Source: JALORV01 sp963712485 (lineage in GTDB: Bacteria; Pseudomonadota; Gammaproteobacteria; Burkholderiales; Burkholderiaceae_F). From it: a DNA stretch of 64,000 nt. Below, one piece after another: positions 1 through 7,797 of the stretch (positions are counted from its first letter, which is position 1; each line of letters starts with the position of its first letter). Location of the stretch: the NCBI GenBank assembly GCA_963712485.1, contig CAVQID010000019.1:124001-188000 (forward strand), in the 5' to 3' direction. A program made the translations under genes and the position numbers. The notes under the pieces are model-generated. The model did no database searches. It was given only the letters and a program-made list of their open reading frames with translations, and had not been told where the DNA came from.

Positions 1-2
1 CG

Positions 3-386
3 AACGACATCTCGCAGTTGCCGCCGGAACTGGTACGTAAGGGCCGGTTCGACGAAATCTTCTTCGTCGACTTTCCAGGCCCCGCGGCCCGTGCACAGAT
101 CGCACGAATTCACCTGAAGAAGCGCGGTCACGATCCGGCCGGGTTCGATGTCGACGGCTTCATACGCCTTTCGGAGGGCTTTTCCGGAGCGGAGATCGAG
201 CAGGCCATCGTGTCGGCATCGTTCGAGGCACGTTCGCGCAACGAAGCGCTGGCGTCGGCCGATGTACTCGCCGAACTCGAGCGCACACGCCCGCTCAGTG
301 TCGTGATGGCTGAAAGGATCGACGCTCTGCGCGATTGGGCCTCCGAGCGTGCGGTATACGCCGACGAGCCCGAGCCGGGCGGCTGA
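3..386 (+). CDS. AAA-family ATPase, C-terminal part (5' end outside window)
   Basis: The frame is open from base 3, so only the last ~127 residues of a larger protein are present. They begin NDISQLPPELVRKGRFDEIF, the arginine-finger region of the AAA module (ELVRKGRFDE, followed by a VDFP-type turn). The sensor-2/lid helix GFSGAEIEQAI follows about 40 residues later. The Walker motifs would lie upstream, outside the window. The spacing resembles the stand-alone Ycf46-like AAA ATPases of proteobacteria, whose substrate is not established. The short tail after the lid (ERIDALRDWASERAVYAD) carries no second domain. The family is clear; the cellular role is not. Confidence 0.8.
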   Translation, partial: NDISQLPPELVRKGRFDEIFFVDFPGPAARAQIARIHLKKRGHDPAGFDVDGFIRLSEGFSGAEIEQAIVSASFEARSRNEALASADVLAELERTRPLSVVMAERIDALRDWASERAVYADEPEPGG

Positions 387-492
387 CGCGCGAGTCGCAT
401 GGCAGCGACCGGGCGAAGGGCCGGCGTCGGACGCCGGCGCGAGTTCATCGGGCCCCAGAATCGACCGCTTGCCGGCCCGTAGAATTCCGCAG

Positions 493-1605
493 ATGAACGA
501 CCAGGCGCTTCGGGTCACCTATCGGTTGCGTGCCGGCGGCGAGGCCGCCGCGCAGCGTGCGCAGGCGCTCGCGCTGGAACAGAGCATCGAGATGCCGCTC
601 GCGGCCGTCGCCGATGCGCGCGTCCTGCGCGATGTGGTCGCCCGGGTCGATGGCCTCGATGCGCAACCGGACGGAACGACGCTCGCGCACCTCGCGCTGA
701 GCGCAGAGAGCATCGCCGGCGATGCGGGCCAGCTGATGAACATGCTGTTCGGCAACAGCTCGCTGCTCGGCGACGTCGAAGTTGTCGCGGTCCAGGTGCC
801 GGCTTCCCTCGCCGCACACTTCGGCGGACCGTCACTCGGCATCGAAGGGGTCCGTGAGCTCACCCGCGCGCACGGTCGCGCGCTCACCTGCACGGCGCTG
901 AAGCCGATCGGCTCGTCGGCGGCGGACCTGGCGCGCATGACCGGCATTTTTGCCGACGCCGGCATCGACATCATCAAGGACGATCACGGCTGGGCGGCAC
1001 ACGGGAAGGCGTCGTTCGAACAGCGGGTCGCTGCGTGCCAGCGCGAAGTCGATCGCGCAAATCGCGGCCGGACGGGGCGGACGCTCTATGCGCCGGCGCT
1101 CTCAGGCGATGCCGATGCGATGCGCGAACAACTCCACTTTGCGCAGGGCCACGGCATCAGCATGGCGTTGTTGACGCCGATGCTTGCCGGTCTTTCGAAC
1201 TTCAGCGCACTGCGGCGCGAGTTCCCGACGATCGCATTGCTGGCGCACCCCGCACTGGCCGGCAACCAGATCGCACCGGCCGCATTGCTGGGTACGCTGT
1301 TCCGCGTGTTTGGCGCGGATGCCGTCATCTTCCCGAACCACGGCGGGCGCTTCAGCTATTCGGCGACGACCTGCGAGGCGATCGCAACGCGGCTGCGCGA
1401 ACCGCGGGCGGGGCTGCGACCAGCGCTGCCGGTGCCGGCCGGCGGCATGTCGGTGGAGCGCGTACCCGAAATCGTCGCGGACTATGGCCTCGATGCGGTA
1501 CTGCTGATCGGCGGCAACCTGCTGATGGCCCGCGACGAGCTTCCGGCGCGCAGCCGGGCGTTCGTCGATGCGGTGGCGGCGGCGAGCATCGAGGTGGCGA
1601 CATGA
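493..1605 (+). CDS. RuBisCO-like protein (form IV large-chain homologue)
   Basis: This 370-residue protein has the RuBisCO large-subunit barrel but is shorter than true RuBisCO (~470). ALKPIG (K137) matches the first active-site lysine loop, and IIKDDHG (K162, D163, D164) matches the carbamylated-lysine motif KDDE with His in place of Glu. IFPNHGGRF and PVPAGGMS match the phosphate-binding loops. The loop-6 lysine needed for CO2 fixation is not evident, so carboxylase activity is unlikely. The last four bases overlap a cupin gene (ATGA). An RLP-cupin pair is known from the Rhodospirillum rubrum 5-methylthioadenosine pathway, where the RLP isomerises methylthioribulose 1-phosphate. That role is inferred here; other RLPs act in apiose-type pathways. 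The start is the ATG at 493, after the upstream ORF has ended. Confidence 0.85.
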   Translation: MNDQALRVTYRLRAGGEAAAQRAQALALEQSIEMPLAAVADARVLRDVVARVDGLDAQPDGTTLAHLALSAESIAGDAGQLMNMLFGNSSLLGDVEVVAVQVPASLAAHFGGPSLGIEGVRELTRAHGRALTCTALKPIGSSAADLARMTGIFADAGIDIIKDDHGWAAHGKASFEQRVAACQREVDRANRGRTGRTLYAPALSGDADAMREQLHFAQGHGISMALLTPMLAGLSNFSALRREFPTIALLAHPALAGNQIAPAALLGTLFRVFGADAVIFPNHGGRFSYSATTCEAIATRLREPRAGLRPALPVPAGGMSVERVPEIVADYGLDAVLLIGGNLLMARDELPARSRAFVDAVAAASIEVAT

Positions 1606-2021
1606 GCAGCGTGCGGCGCTTCCAGCCCGAAGCGTCTGGCGAGTTTCGCTGGGACCGTGTCGAACTGCTGCGCTACAAGGAAGAGGGCAGCGCGCCTTTC
1701 AAGGACATCACGCGCCAGGTGCTGTTCTCGCCGCCCGACCAGGCGACCGAACTGCGCTATTTCGAGATCGCGCCCGGTGGCTACTCCACACTGGAACGGC
1801 ACCGGCACACGCACGCAGTGCTGATCCTGCGTGGCTGCGGCACGGTCCGCATCGGCACGGAAACCGAGCCGATCGGTGAACGCGATCTCGTCACGATCGA
1901 TCCGCTGGTGTGGCATCAGTTTCACGCTGCCGCAGGCAGCGCGTTGGGCTTCCTCTGCCTCGTCGCTAAGGATCGAGATCGGCCGCAACTCCCGGGTGCG
2001 GACGACACGGCGGGCGTCTAG
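1602..2021 (+). CDS. Cupin-domain protein paired with the RuBisCO-like protein
   Basis: This 139-residue single cupin has a metal-binding first motif, STLERHRHTHAVLILRGCG (residues ~56-74, three His plus Glu), and a second motif DPLVWHQFH near residue 105. Its ATG overlaps the stop of the RuBisCO-like gene, implying translational coupling. In R. rubrum the cupin beside the RLP is a methylsulfurylase that releases methanethiol from 1-methylthioxylulose 5-phosphate, giving 1-deoxyxylulose 5-phosphate for isoprenoid synthesis. The same reaction is the leading hypothesis here. The fold is clear; the reaction is inferred from the pairing only. Confidence 0.8.
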   Translation: MSSVRRFQPEASGEFRWDRVELLRYKEEGSAPFKDITRQVLFSPPDQATELRYFEIAPGGYSTLERHRHTHAVLILRGCGTVRIGTETEPIGERDLVTIDPLVWHQFHAAAGSALGFLCLVAKDRDRPQLPGADDTAGV

Positions 2022-2031
2022 CGCCAGTCGT

Positions 2032-2777
2032 CTAGCGGCGCAGAAATACCAGGTCCCACACGCCGTGGCCGAGGCGTTCGCCGCGGGCGTGGAACTTCGT
2101 TGTCGGCCGCTGCGCGATCGGGTTACTGCCTCCCGGCGCGTAGCCGGCGTAAAGATTTGCCAGCAGTGGTTCGTTCGAGAGCACCTCGAGCATCTGCACC
2201 GCGTAGTCCTCCCAGTCGGTCGCGCAGTGCAGATACCCGCCGGACGCGATCCGGCTCGCCAGCCGACCGACGAAGGGCTGCGCGATCAGGCGGCGTTTGT
2301 GATGCCGCTTCTTCTGCCAGGGTCGGGAAAGTAGACGTGCACGCCGGCCAGCGAGTCGGGCGGAATCATCTCGCGCAGCACCTCGACCGCGTCGTGGTGT
2401 ATCACGCGGACGTGGGCGAGTTGCTGCTCGTCGATGCGCTTGAGCAGTGCGCCGACGCCGGCCAGGAAAACCTCGACGCCGAGAAAGTTGACGTCCGGGC
2501 GGCTGGCTGCGATCGCTGCGGTCGTTTCGCCCATGCCGAAGCCGATTTCGAGGACGGTGGGCGCGTTGCGGCCAAACACCAGCGCAAAGTCGATCGGCTG
2601 GGCCACATAGGGCAAGCCGTAACGCGGCAGCAACTCGTCGAACGCGCGTCGTTGCCCCTGTGTCACATGGCCACGTCGCAGTGCAAAGCTGCGGATGTGG
2701 CGGTGAGGTGGGCCGGCCGGCTCCGATGCGGTTGCCGGCTCCGCCGGCGATTCCGGCGTCGGCGACGTGGTGCTCAC
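2032..2777 (-). CDS. trmB: tRNA (guanine-N7-)-methyltransferase, one frameshift
   Basis: TrmB makes m7G46 in tRNA using S-adenosylmethionine. The N-terminal part carries the SAM-binding motif VLEIGFGMGETTAA and the HHDAVEVL loop. The C-terminal part carries the family signature WQKKRHHKRRL and TDWEDYAVQML and ends WDLVFLRR. The two parts lie in different frames and join at FPDP/W near 2320, where one G of a G run appears to be missing. Repairing it gives ~248 residues, a normal length. The start overlaps the thiG stop by four bases, so it is the last gene of the thiS-OsmC-thiG-trmB operon. A sequencing error is more likely than gene loss, because both halves are well conserved. Confidence 0.9.
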
Positions 2778-3586
2778 GCGCCCGGCTTGGACGGCGCGAT
2801 GACGCCTGTAGTCGGCGACGAAGGCGTGCCGCTGTAAAGCCGCTTCGGCATGCGGCCGGCGCGGTAGGCTTCGCGCCCCGCTTCAACGGCCTTCTTCATC
2901 GCGCTGGCCATCAATACGGGGTCCTTGGCCTGCGCGACTGCCGTGTTCATCAGCACGCCGGCGCAGCCGAGTTCCATTGCGATCGCCGCGTCGCTGGCGG
3001 TGCCGACACCGGCGTCGACGATGACCGGCACCTGTGCGCGCTCCAGGATCAACTGGATGTTCCAGGGATTGAGGATGCCCATGCCGGAACCGATCAGCGA
3101 CGCGAGCGGCATGATGGCGACGCAGCCGATCGACTCGAGTACACGTGCCTGGATCGGATCGTCGCTGCAGTAGACCATGACCTCGAAGCCTTCTTTCACC
3201 AGCGTCTCGGCGGCCTTGATCGTCTCGGGCATGTTCGGATACAGCGATTGCGGATCGCCGAGCACTTCAAGCTTTGTCAGCGTGTGGCCGTCGAGCAGTT
3301 CGCGCGCCAGACGCAGCGTGCGCACCGCGTCTTCGGCCGTGTAGCAGCCCGCACTGTTGGGCAGTATCGTGTAGCGGCTCGGCGGCAGCGCCTCGAGCAG
3401 GCTCGGCTCGCCGGCGTTCTGCCCGATGTTGGTACGGCGGATCGCCACCGTGACGATCTCGGCACCGCTCGCCTCGACGGCCGCGCGCGTCTGCGCGAAA
3501 TCGCGGTACTTGCCGGTGCCGATCAACAGTCGCGAGCCGAATTCGCGTCCGCCGACAGACCAGCGGTCGTTCGCTGGCGACGTCAT
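2774..3586 (-). CDS. thiG: Thiazole synthase
   Basis: ThiG condenses 1-deoxyxylulose 5-phosphate, dehydroglycine and the ThiS thiocarboxylate into the thiazole phosphate of thiamine. The 270-residue protein shows the family blocks GREFGSRLLIGTGKY, TVAIRRTN, ILPNSAGCYTAEDAVRTLRL, KLEVLGDPQSLYPNMPET (Schiff-base lysine region), MPLASLIGSGMGILN and VIVDAGVGTASDAAIAMELG. It starts at the ATG at 3586, which overlaps the OsmC-like stop (ATGA), and its end overlaps the start of trmB. The DXP it consumes is also the proposed end product of the RLP/cupin pair about 1 kb away. Confidence 0.96.
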   Translation of the reverse strand: MTSPANDRWSVGGREFGSRLLIGTGKYRDFAQTRAAVEASGAEIVTVAIRRTNIGQNAGEPSLLEALPPSRYTILPNSAGCYTAEDAVRTLRLARELLDGHTLTKLEVLGDPQSLYPNMPETIKAAETLVKEGFEVMVYCSDDPIQARVLESIGCVAIMPLASLIGSGMGILNPWNIQLILERAQVPVIVDAGVGTASDAAIAMELGCAGVLMNTAVAQAKDPVLMASAMKKAVEAGREAYRAGRMPKRLYSGTPSSPTTGVIAPSKPGA

Positions 3587-4047
3587 GCGCTCACCGTCGG
3601 TTGCACTTTCACCTCGAAATTCACGGAGTTCGACATGAAGCAATTGGCATGCGCCTTCGCATGCAGTTCGCGCGCCTGCTCGATCTGCGCCGCGTCGGCA
3701 ATGCGCACCTGCGGCCACAGCACGATCTCGGTCATTCGCATCTTGCCGTCCTTGATGGCGAGCGTGCCGGTCGCGTTGTCGCTGTACTCCAGCACGCGGA
3801 TGTTGGCACGCTCGCATACCGCGAGATAGGTGAGGTGATGACAGGCCATCAGCGACGCCACCATCAGGGTTTCCGGGTTATGGCGCGTGTCGTCGCCGTT
3901 GAACACCGCCGGGGACGAGCCCTCAATGGCCGCCTTGTCCTTAAAGCGGATGACGAACGACCGGGCGAGCTGCAGCTTGCCATGCTCGTCCTCTCGGCTG
4001 CCGCCACTCCAGTGCAGGGTTCCTTCGAACGTGTGTTGCCGTCCCAC
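3583..4047 (-). CDS. OsmC/Ohr-family protein embedded in the thiamine operon
   Basis: About 154 residues with the OsmC fold: an N-terminal TFEGTLHWSGG strand, the substrate loop NPETLMVASLMACHHLTYLAVC with the redox-active cysteine before HH, and a C-terminal EQARELHAKAHANCFMSNSV segment with the second cysteine. Members reduce organic hydroperoxides through two cysteines. The start is a GTG two bases after the thiS stop, preceded by a GGCGGAGG ribosome-binding site that lies inside the thiS C-terminal codons. The stop overlaps the thiG ATG. Its place between sulfur carrier and synthase suggests co-expression with thiazole synthesis, perhaps protecting the thiocarboxylate; that link is inference. 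Confidence 0.85.
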   Translation of the reverse strand: MGRQHTFEGTLHWSGGSREDEHGKLQLARSFVIRFKDKAAIEGSSPAVFNGDDTRHNPETLMVASLMACHHLTYLAVCERANIRVLEYSDNATGTLAIKDGKMRMTEIVLWPQVRIADAAQIEQARELHAKAHANCFMSNSVNFEVKVQPTVSA

Positions 4048-4048
4048 A

Positions 4049-4255
4049 TCAGCCTCCGCCCACGGCGACGACGATTTCGATCTGGTCGTCCGGCACCAGT
4101 TCCGTGTGTTGATGGCGGCTGCGCGGCACGATCTCGCCGTTGCGTTCCACGGCGACGCGTTTGCCGGCATGGCCGAGGGCGACCACCAGGTCCGCCACCG
4201 TAGTCGGCTGCGCCAGCGAGTGTTTTTCGCCGTTAACCCGGATTTCCATGGACAT
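4049..4255 (-). CDS. thiS: Sulfur carrier protein ThiS
   Basis: A 68-residue ubiquitin-fold protein (MSMEIRVNGEKHSL...) ending in VAVGGG. The C-terminal GlyGly is the site that is adenylated and thiocarboxylated before sulfur is passed to ThiG. The TVADLVVALG and GKRVAVERNGEIVPRS blocks are typical. The start is the ATG at 4255; the one at 4249 is also possible. It is the first gene of the minus-strand operon. I saw no TPP riboswitch core in the short gap upstream (4256-4332). Confidence 0.93.
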   Translation of the reverse strand: MSMEIRVNGEKHSLAQPTTVADLVVALGHAGKRVAVERNGEIVPRSRHQHTELVPDDQIEIVVAVGGG

Positions 4256-4332
4256 GACGACGATTTTACGCGCCAGACGGTGGGCTCTCTGCGCGCGCGC
4301 TCGCGGAGCGGCCGCGCCTGCAGGCGCGCCGG

Positions 4333-5463
4333 TCAGCCTTCCGGCGGCCGCTCGCGCTTTGTCGCGCGTAGCTTGAGGTTGCGAATGCCCTTGGACGCGG
4401 CGTGATACGCGAGCAGCCACGGCGGCATGCGCAGCCAATGTGAGCGGCCCTCGAGCAGCAGTTTCGTTAGCGTCGCTCCGTCTCGCGTGCTGGCAGGCCC
4501 CAGTACCCGCCCCGCGAGTCCGGCAATGCCTTTCCCGTAGAGAGCAGAACCGGTGTCAGCGGTCTCCGCGATCAGCGACTGACAGCCCGGTGTGTCGAAC
4601 CAGCAGCGGCACAGGACAGCGGCGAGGTGCAGTGACTGTTCCATGCCGTGACGATGGGCACGTTCGAGCAATGCCGCGCGCGAGGTGCGTTCCGACAGCG
4701 GCAGTCGGCGAAGCAGCATGTCGATGTCGAGCAGATCGCGCAGCCGGCCGACGAAGTCGGAGTCGTGCACCAGGTGCACCACCGCGTGCAGCACCTGATC
4801 CAGTGGAGTCAGCACATGGAATGGCGACCCCTGCACGTGAATCGCGTCGGCAAACAGAAGCGCGGTGTCGGGCCGGATGCGTCCCACCGGCGGCAGGATG
4901 GCGTGATGAAGATCCAGTTCCATCGCCTGACCGGCGGCGATCATGGGCGGCAGTTCGTGCGACCACGCGCGGTAGTAGTGTTGGTCATAGGCCTCGTTCT
5001 TCTCGAACTCCCAGCCGGCGTTCTGCAACGACCTCTCGATGCCGTCGAGCGATGCGCGTGGCACCATCAGGTCGACGTCGGTCGGGAGCCGACCGTGTGC
5101 GAGCGGCAGATCCTGAGCGATGTAGGCCGCGCCTTTCAGCAACACCAGGGGACCGGTGTGAGCCGCCAGAATGGGTTTGATGGTGTGCAGCAGATAGAGC
5201 GTCTTCTGACGACGGAAGCGTGCCTCGATGAGGCCAGCATCAAGATGCCGCTGAACGCGGTCGGGGAGAGACAAGCGATCGACTAGCTCGAAGACGCGGT
5301 GCGCCAATACGCCGAGCAGGCGCGCGCTGCGGGCCAGCGGGATAAGGTGGTCCCAGTGCGACTCGTCGTACTGCTTGGCGGAGGCTGGCTCCAATAGGGC
5401 AGCGAGCAGCGGCCGCACCGGTTCCGGAGGGCGAGGCAACGATGACCCTTGCCCGGCGTTCAT
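4333..5463 (-). CDS. Nucleotidyltransferase-family protein of the HprK-related A cluster
   Basis: 376 residues. The central GPLVLLKGAAY...LPTDVDLMVPR segment has the spaced acidic pair (TDVD) and upstream lysine of the uncharacterised nucleotidyltransferase family often called NTP_transf_5. A later ELDLHH acidic strand would supply a third carboxylate. The C-terminal half is helical, with LHAVVHLVHDSDFVGRLRDLLD. Its start overlaps the stop of the HprK-related kinase by four bases, so it is the last gene of a four-gene unit. The family recurs in clusters that modify peptides or proteins, but substrate and reaction are unknown. Confidence 0.8.
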   Translation of the reverse strand: MNAGQGSSLPRPPEPVRPLLAALLEPASAKQYDESHWDHLIPLARSARLLGVLAHRVFELVDRLSLPDRVQRHLDAGLIEARFRRQKTLYLLHTIKPILAAHTGPLVLLKGAAYIAQDLPLAHGRLPTDVDLMVPRASLDGIERSLQNAGWEFEKNEAYDQHYYRAWSHELPPMIAAGQAMELDLHHAILPPVGRIRPDTALLFADAIHVQGSPFHVLTPLDQVLHAVVHLVHDSDFVGRLRDLLDIDMLLRRLPLSERTSRAALLERAHRHGMEQSLHLAAVLCRCWFDTPGCQSLIAETADTGSALYGKGIAGLAGRVLGPASTRDGATLTKLLLEGRSHWLRMPPWLLAYHAASKGIRNLKLRATKRERPPEG

Positions 5464-6455
5464 TCGGTGGGTCTGGAGGCGACACGCAGTGAACGTGGCA
5501 CCGCCGGCATGCCTTCTTCCGTCGGACGCGCTTCAGCTTCATCAAGCAGTTCGCCGAGCGCCTGGACTGCGCCGTCGAGATCGCTGTAGCGAAGTTGCCA
5601 GCACGAACTCTCGTCGACTAGTTGGGCGAGCGCTTCGAATGCTTCGGGGCCAAGTGCCTGGTAGTTGAACGAATTGACGGCGAGGCGGGCGAAGGCACGC
5701 GTCTTCCGCACGGGCTCCAGTACAACGCCGGCTCCCGGCTCGAACCTGGGGAACACGACGAGCGCGGGAGCAGCGACTTCGTGACGGGCGTCGACGTGAG
5801 ACGGCAGCGGTGCAAGATGAGCGACCGTCCCCTTGCGGGTCTTCGGAAAGCGCGGACCAATGACCGCCGTGGGCTCGAAGCGTCGGATCACATCGATCGA
5901 CTCGTTCTTGAGTGCGAGCGGACGCAGCATGCGAAGCAGTCGTGCGTCCTGCAATCGAACAACGCCGAATTCGTCGGAGAGCAGTCGGAACCCGCGCAGC
6001 GTCAGGGCCGCGGTCAGTGTGCTCTTACCTGAACCGGGCATTGCCGGCATGACGATGGCGCGGCCACCGCGTTCGACCACGCCCGCATGCAGTAGCAGGT
6101 AGCAGAACAGGCGCGTAGCGAGGGCAAAGTTTGTCCCCCATTCCAACAGCGGCAGCGAGGTGTCGAGCGGGAACGGTTCCTGTTCGACGATGCCGTCGCA
6201 AACCAACTCGCACTGGGGACGAACATGGCCGCGGATGCCACGAACACGCCGCAACTCAACGGTTACGTCGAACATTCCCGAAGGATCCTCGGCCATGTAC
6301 CCGCCGTACACAGTCTGGATCAGCCTGGCGCAAGCGGGCAGCTTCGTTCGGATCCTCGATCGCGCGGCGCCAAAGTCGACACCGACTCCCTCCGACGACA
6401 GGCGCTGCAGTAGCAGGCGCTCAGGGATCTCGGCGATTCGCATTCGTTGCAGCAC
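5460..6455 (-). CDS. HprK-related kinase A (P-loop serine-kinase-like)
   Basis: 331 residues. A P-loop MPAMPGSGKSTLTAAL lies at residues ~136-151, followed by LLSDEFGVV, the acidic strand that in HPr kinase binds Mg and activates the serine. The preceding LLHAGVVERGGRAIVM is the standard HprK-like strand. It lacks the N-terminal domain of true HPr kinase, and no HPr gene is nearby. The name follows the HprK-related-A protein family, which co-occurs with a dedicated PqqD-like protein. It overlaps the PqqD-like gene by 35 bases and the nucleotidyltransferase gene by four, so the set is one operon. Target unknown. Confidence 0.82.
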   Translation of the reverse strand: MLQRMRIAEIPERLLLQRLSSEGVGVDFGAARSRIRTKLPACARLIQTVYGGYMAEDPSGMFDVTVELRRVRGIRGHVRPQCELVCDGIVEQEPFPLDTSLPLLEWGTNFALATRLFCYLLLHAGVVERGGRAIVMPAMPGSGKSTLTAALTLRGFRLLSDEFGVVRLQDARLLRMLRPLALKNESIDVIRRFEPTAVIGPRFPKTRKGTVAHLAPLPSHVDARHEVAAPALVVFPRFEPGAGVVLEPVRKTRAFARLAVNSFNYQALGPEAFEALAQLVDESSCWQLRYSDLDGAVQALGELLDEAEARPTEEGMPAVPRSLRVASRPTE

Positions 6456-6723
6456 ATTCAGCCGGGCGGATCAGCCCGAGCGACCGAAGTTCGCCGATCA
6501 GCCTGTGAGCGTGTGCAGCGGCGTGAGGCTGTTCCTCAACGCGCAAGGCGTCTGCGAAGAACTCGATAACCTCACTCTCAGAGCGCGGCGCATCAAGAAG
6601 CAACTCCAGAACCGCAATTGCTGCGGGATTGAGAAGGTGGGCGTCCCAGGAAACCGGGTCGAAGACAACGGCCTCGTCGACGAAGTGCCGGATCAGAAGG
6701 CCGTCGACGGCGGTTATGCGCAC
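6421..6723 (-). CDS. PqqD-like protein of the HprK-related A system
   Basis: A 100-residue winged-helix protein, GTG start (VRITAV...). The block VVFDPVSWDAHLLNPAAIAVLELL is the PqqD/RRE signature, and SESEVIEFFADAL...LIGELRSLGLI forms the remaining helices. PqqD-type domains bind leader peptides and present them to modifying enzymes. It lies 46 bases after the exported protein and overlaps the kinase. Presenting a substrate to the kinase or nucleotidyltransferase is the natural inference; none has been shown. Confidence 0.8.
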   Translation of the reverse strand: MRITAVDGLLIRHFVDEAVVFDPVSWDAHLLNPAAIAVLELLLDAPRSESEVIEFFADALRVEEQPHAAAHAHRLIGELRSLGLIRPAECAATNANRRDP

Positions 6724-6769
6724 TCTGACAGACGGGATTGGTCGCCACCGGCCTCTGGCCGATGCGGGA

Positions 6770-7270
6770 CTACAGTTGCGACTTGTTCTTGAAAGACGAC
6801 CAGCAACTGCCGGTGACAGACCTGAAGCCTGAGGGCGGTTCGATCTGAATTCGAGTGGACTCCACTTTGTCGCCTTCGTGAACCCACTGAAGTCCCCAGC
6901 GCTCTCCGTTGGCGCTTACCTTGAAGTTGTTCTGGTCAGCCTGGGAAAGAACTACAACCTGGTGCGGGGCCCCGACTTTCCTGTAAGCGCCTAACGCGTC
7001 ATCGTAGAAAGCAAACTCCCAGATGATGTCGCCGTTGGGCCTCGACAACTTGACGACTGGAACCCGGATTCGCAGCCAGACATCGCCCGGCTGAATCGCG
7101 TCAACCAAATACGTGGGCGTTGGTGCGTTGTCCAGATTGGCCAAACACCTGCCCAGAGTTGTCACGGTGGCGGCACTCGGCGACGACACCGTGAGCACGA
7201 CCGGCGCCGCGAGCGATCCCCGGAGGATGGCCCGGCGCTTCTGGCTCGGCTTGCTCGACTTCGTATCCAT
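6770..7270 (-). CDS. Small exported protein with twin-arginine-like leader; candidate substrate of the adjacent cluster
   Basis: 166 residues from the ATG at 7270 (MDTKSSKPSQKRRAILRG). The leader has KRR followed by the hydrophobic stretch ILRGSLAAPVVLTVSSPSAA, a twin-arginine-like signal with a plausible cleavage after SAA. The mature part has a Cys near its start (RCLANLD) and another near its end (GSCWSSF), with beta-rich sequence between. I recognise no catalytic motif. It is the first gene of the minus-strand unit, with the PqqD-like, kinase and nucleotidyltransferase genes downstream, so a substrate role is plausible but unproven. An upstream start at 7315 would place the leader too far inside. 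Confidence 0.65.
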   Translation of the reverse strand: MDTKSSKPSQKRRAILRGSLAAPVVLTVSSPSAATVTTLGRCLANLDNAPTPTYLVDAIQPGDVWLRIRVPVVKLSRPNGDIIWEFAFYDDALGAYRKVGAPHQVVVLSQADQNNFKVSANGERWGLQWVHEGDKVESTRIQIEPPSGFRSVTGSCWSSFKNKSQL

Positions 7271-7758
7271 CGTTCGGCTCGTGGCGGCGTCCATGCGCGG
7301 GCAAATATTCCACACGCGCTTAATGCATTGTAGGAGTTGTGTGAAACACAGGAAAGGGACTTATACAGCCCGCCGCCGGCGCTTCCCGACGAGCGGCGGG
7401 TTGCGTTGTGCTCGGAGGCGACGGCCTGGACCTGCGCGAAGCAGGCAATTGGGGCGGATGAAAGGAATCGCCCCTCGTCGTCTGTCTTACCGGAGCCTTG
7501 GTGTTGTCGAAGGCTTTGCCTCGAGCGAGGGCTCCTGCAACGCCTGAACGACGGTGCGAAGGGTCTGCTTCTCGACGGCTTCATGCTCGCCATCCGAGAT
7601 GGTGGCGGAAGTCTTGGCGCATCACCCACTGGTATCGCCATGTTTTCGAGCGCAAGGTGATCGTGAATCGCGAGCAAGGTTCGCAAGAAGCATCCGAGAC
7701 AACGGCATCGAAGCCGCTCGCAGTAGCTTTGGGAGCACCGTAGAATGAACAGCTACGG
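7271..7758 (+). other. Intergenic stretch before the split tRNA gene
   Basis: I see no supported gene here: the open frames have arbitrary composition and no family motif. The right end holds a good -10-like box TAGAAT at 7741-7746, twelve bases before the tRNA 5' end, and it probably drives the split tRNA-Gly transcript. No convincing -35 box was found at the right spacing. The left end must contain the promoter of the minus-strand exported-protein operon, which I could not place. Confidence 0.45.
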
Positions 7759-7797
7759 GCGGGTGTAGTTCAATGGCAGAACGGCAGCTTCCCAAGC
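7759..7797 (+). tRNA. tRNA-Gly(CCC), 5' exon (interrupted gene)
   Basis: This is the first 39 nucleotides of a tRNA-Gly: acceptor strand GCGGGTG, D arm GTTC...GAAC, anticodon 5' stem GCAGC, loop TTCCCAA with anticodon CCC, and the first two bases (GC) of the 3' anticodon strand. The gene then breaks off at an intron 5' end beginning GTGCGAC. Joined to 10450-10484 it gives a perfect 74-nt cloverleaf, including the GCAGC/GCTGC anticodon stem, GCGGGTG/CACCCGC acceptor stem and an encoded CCA. Without precise splicing no functional tRNA can form. Confidence 0.93.

Noticed and set aside
4256..4332. A TPP riboswitch before thiS
   Set aside because: The gap is only about 77 bases and lacks the conserved CUGAGA-type core on either strand.
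7337..7660. Small plus-strand frames between the exported protein and the split tRNA
   Set aside because: No ribosome-binding site, motif or compositional support was found, and overlapping frames on both strands look equally plausible by length.
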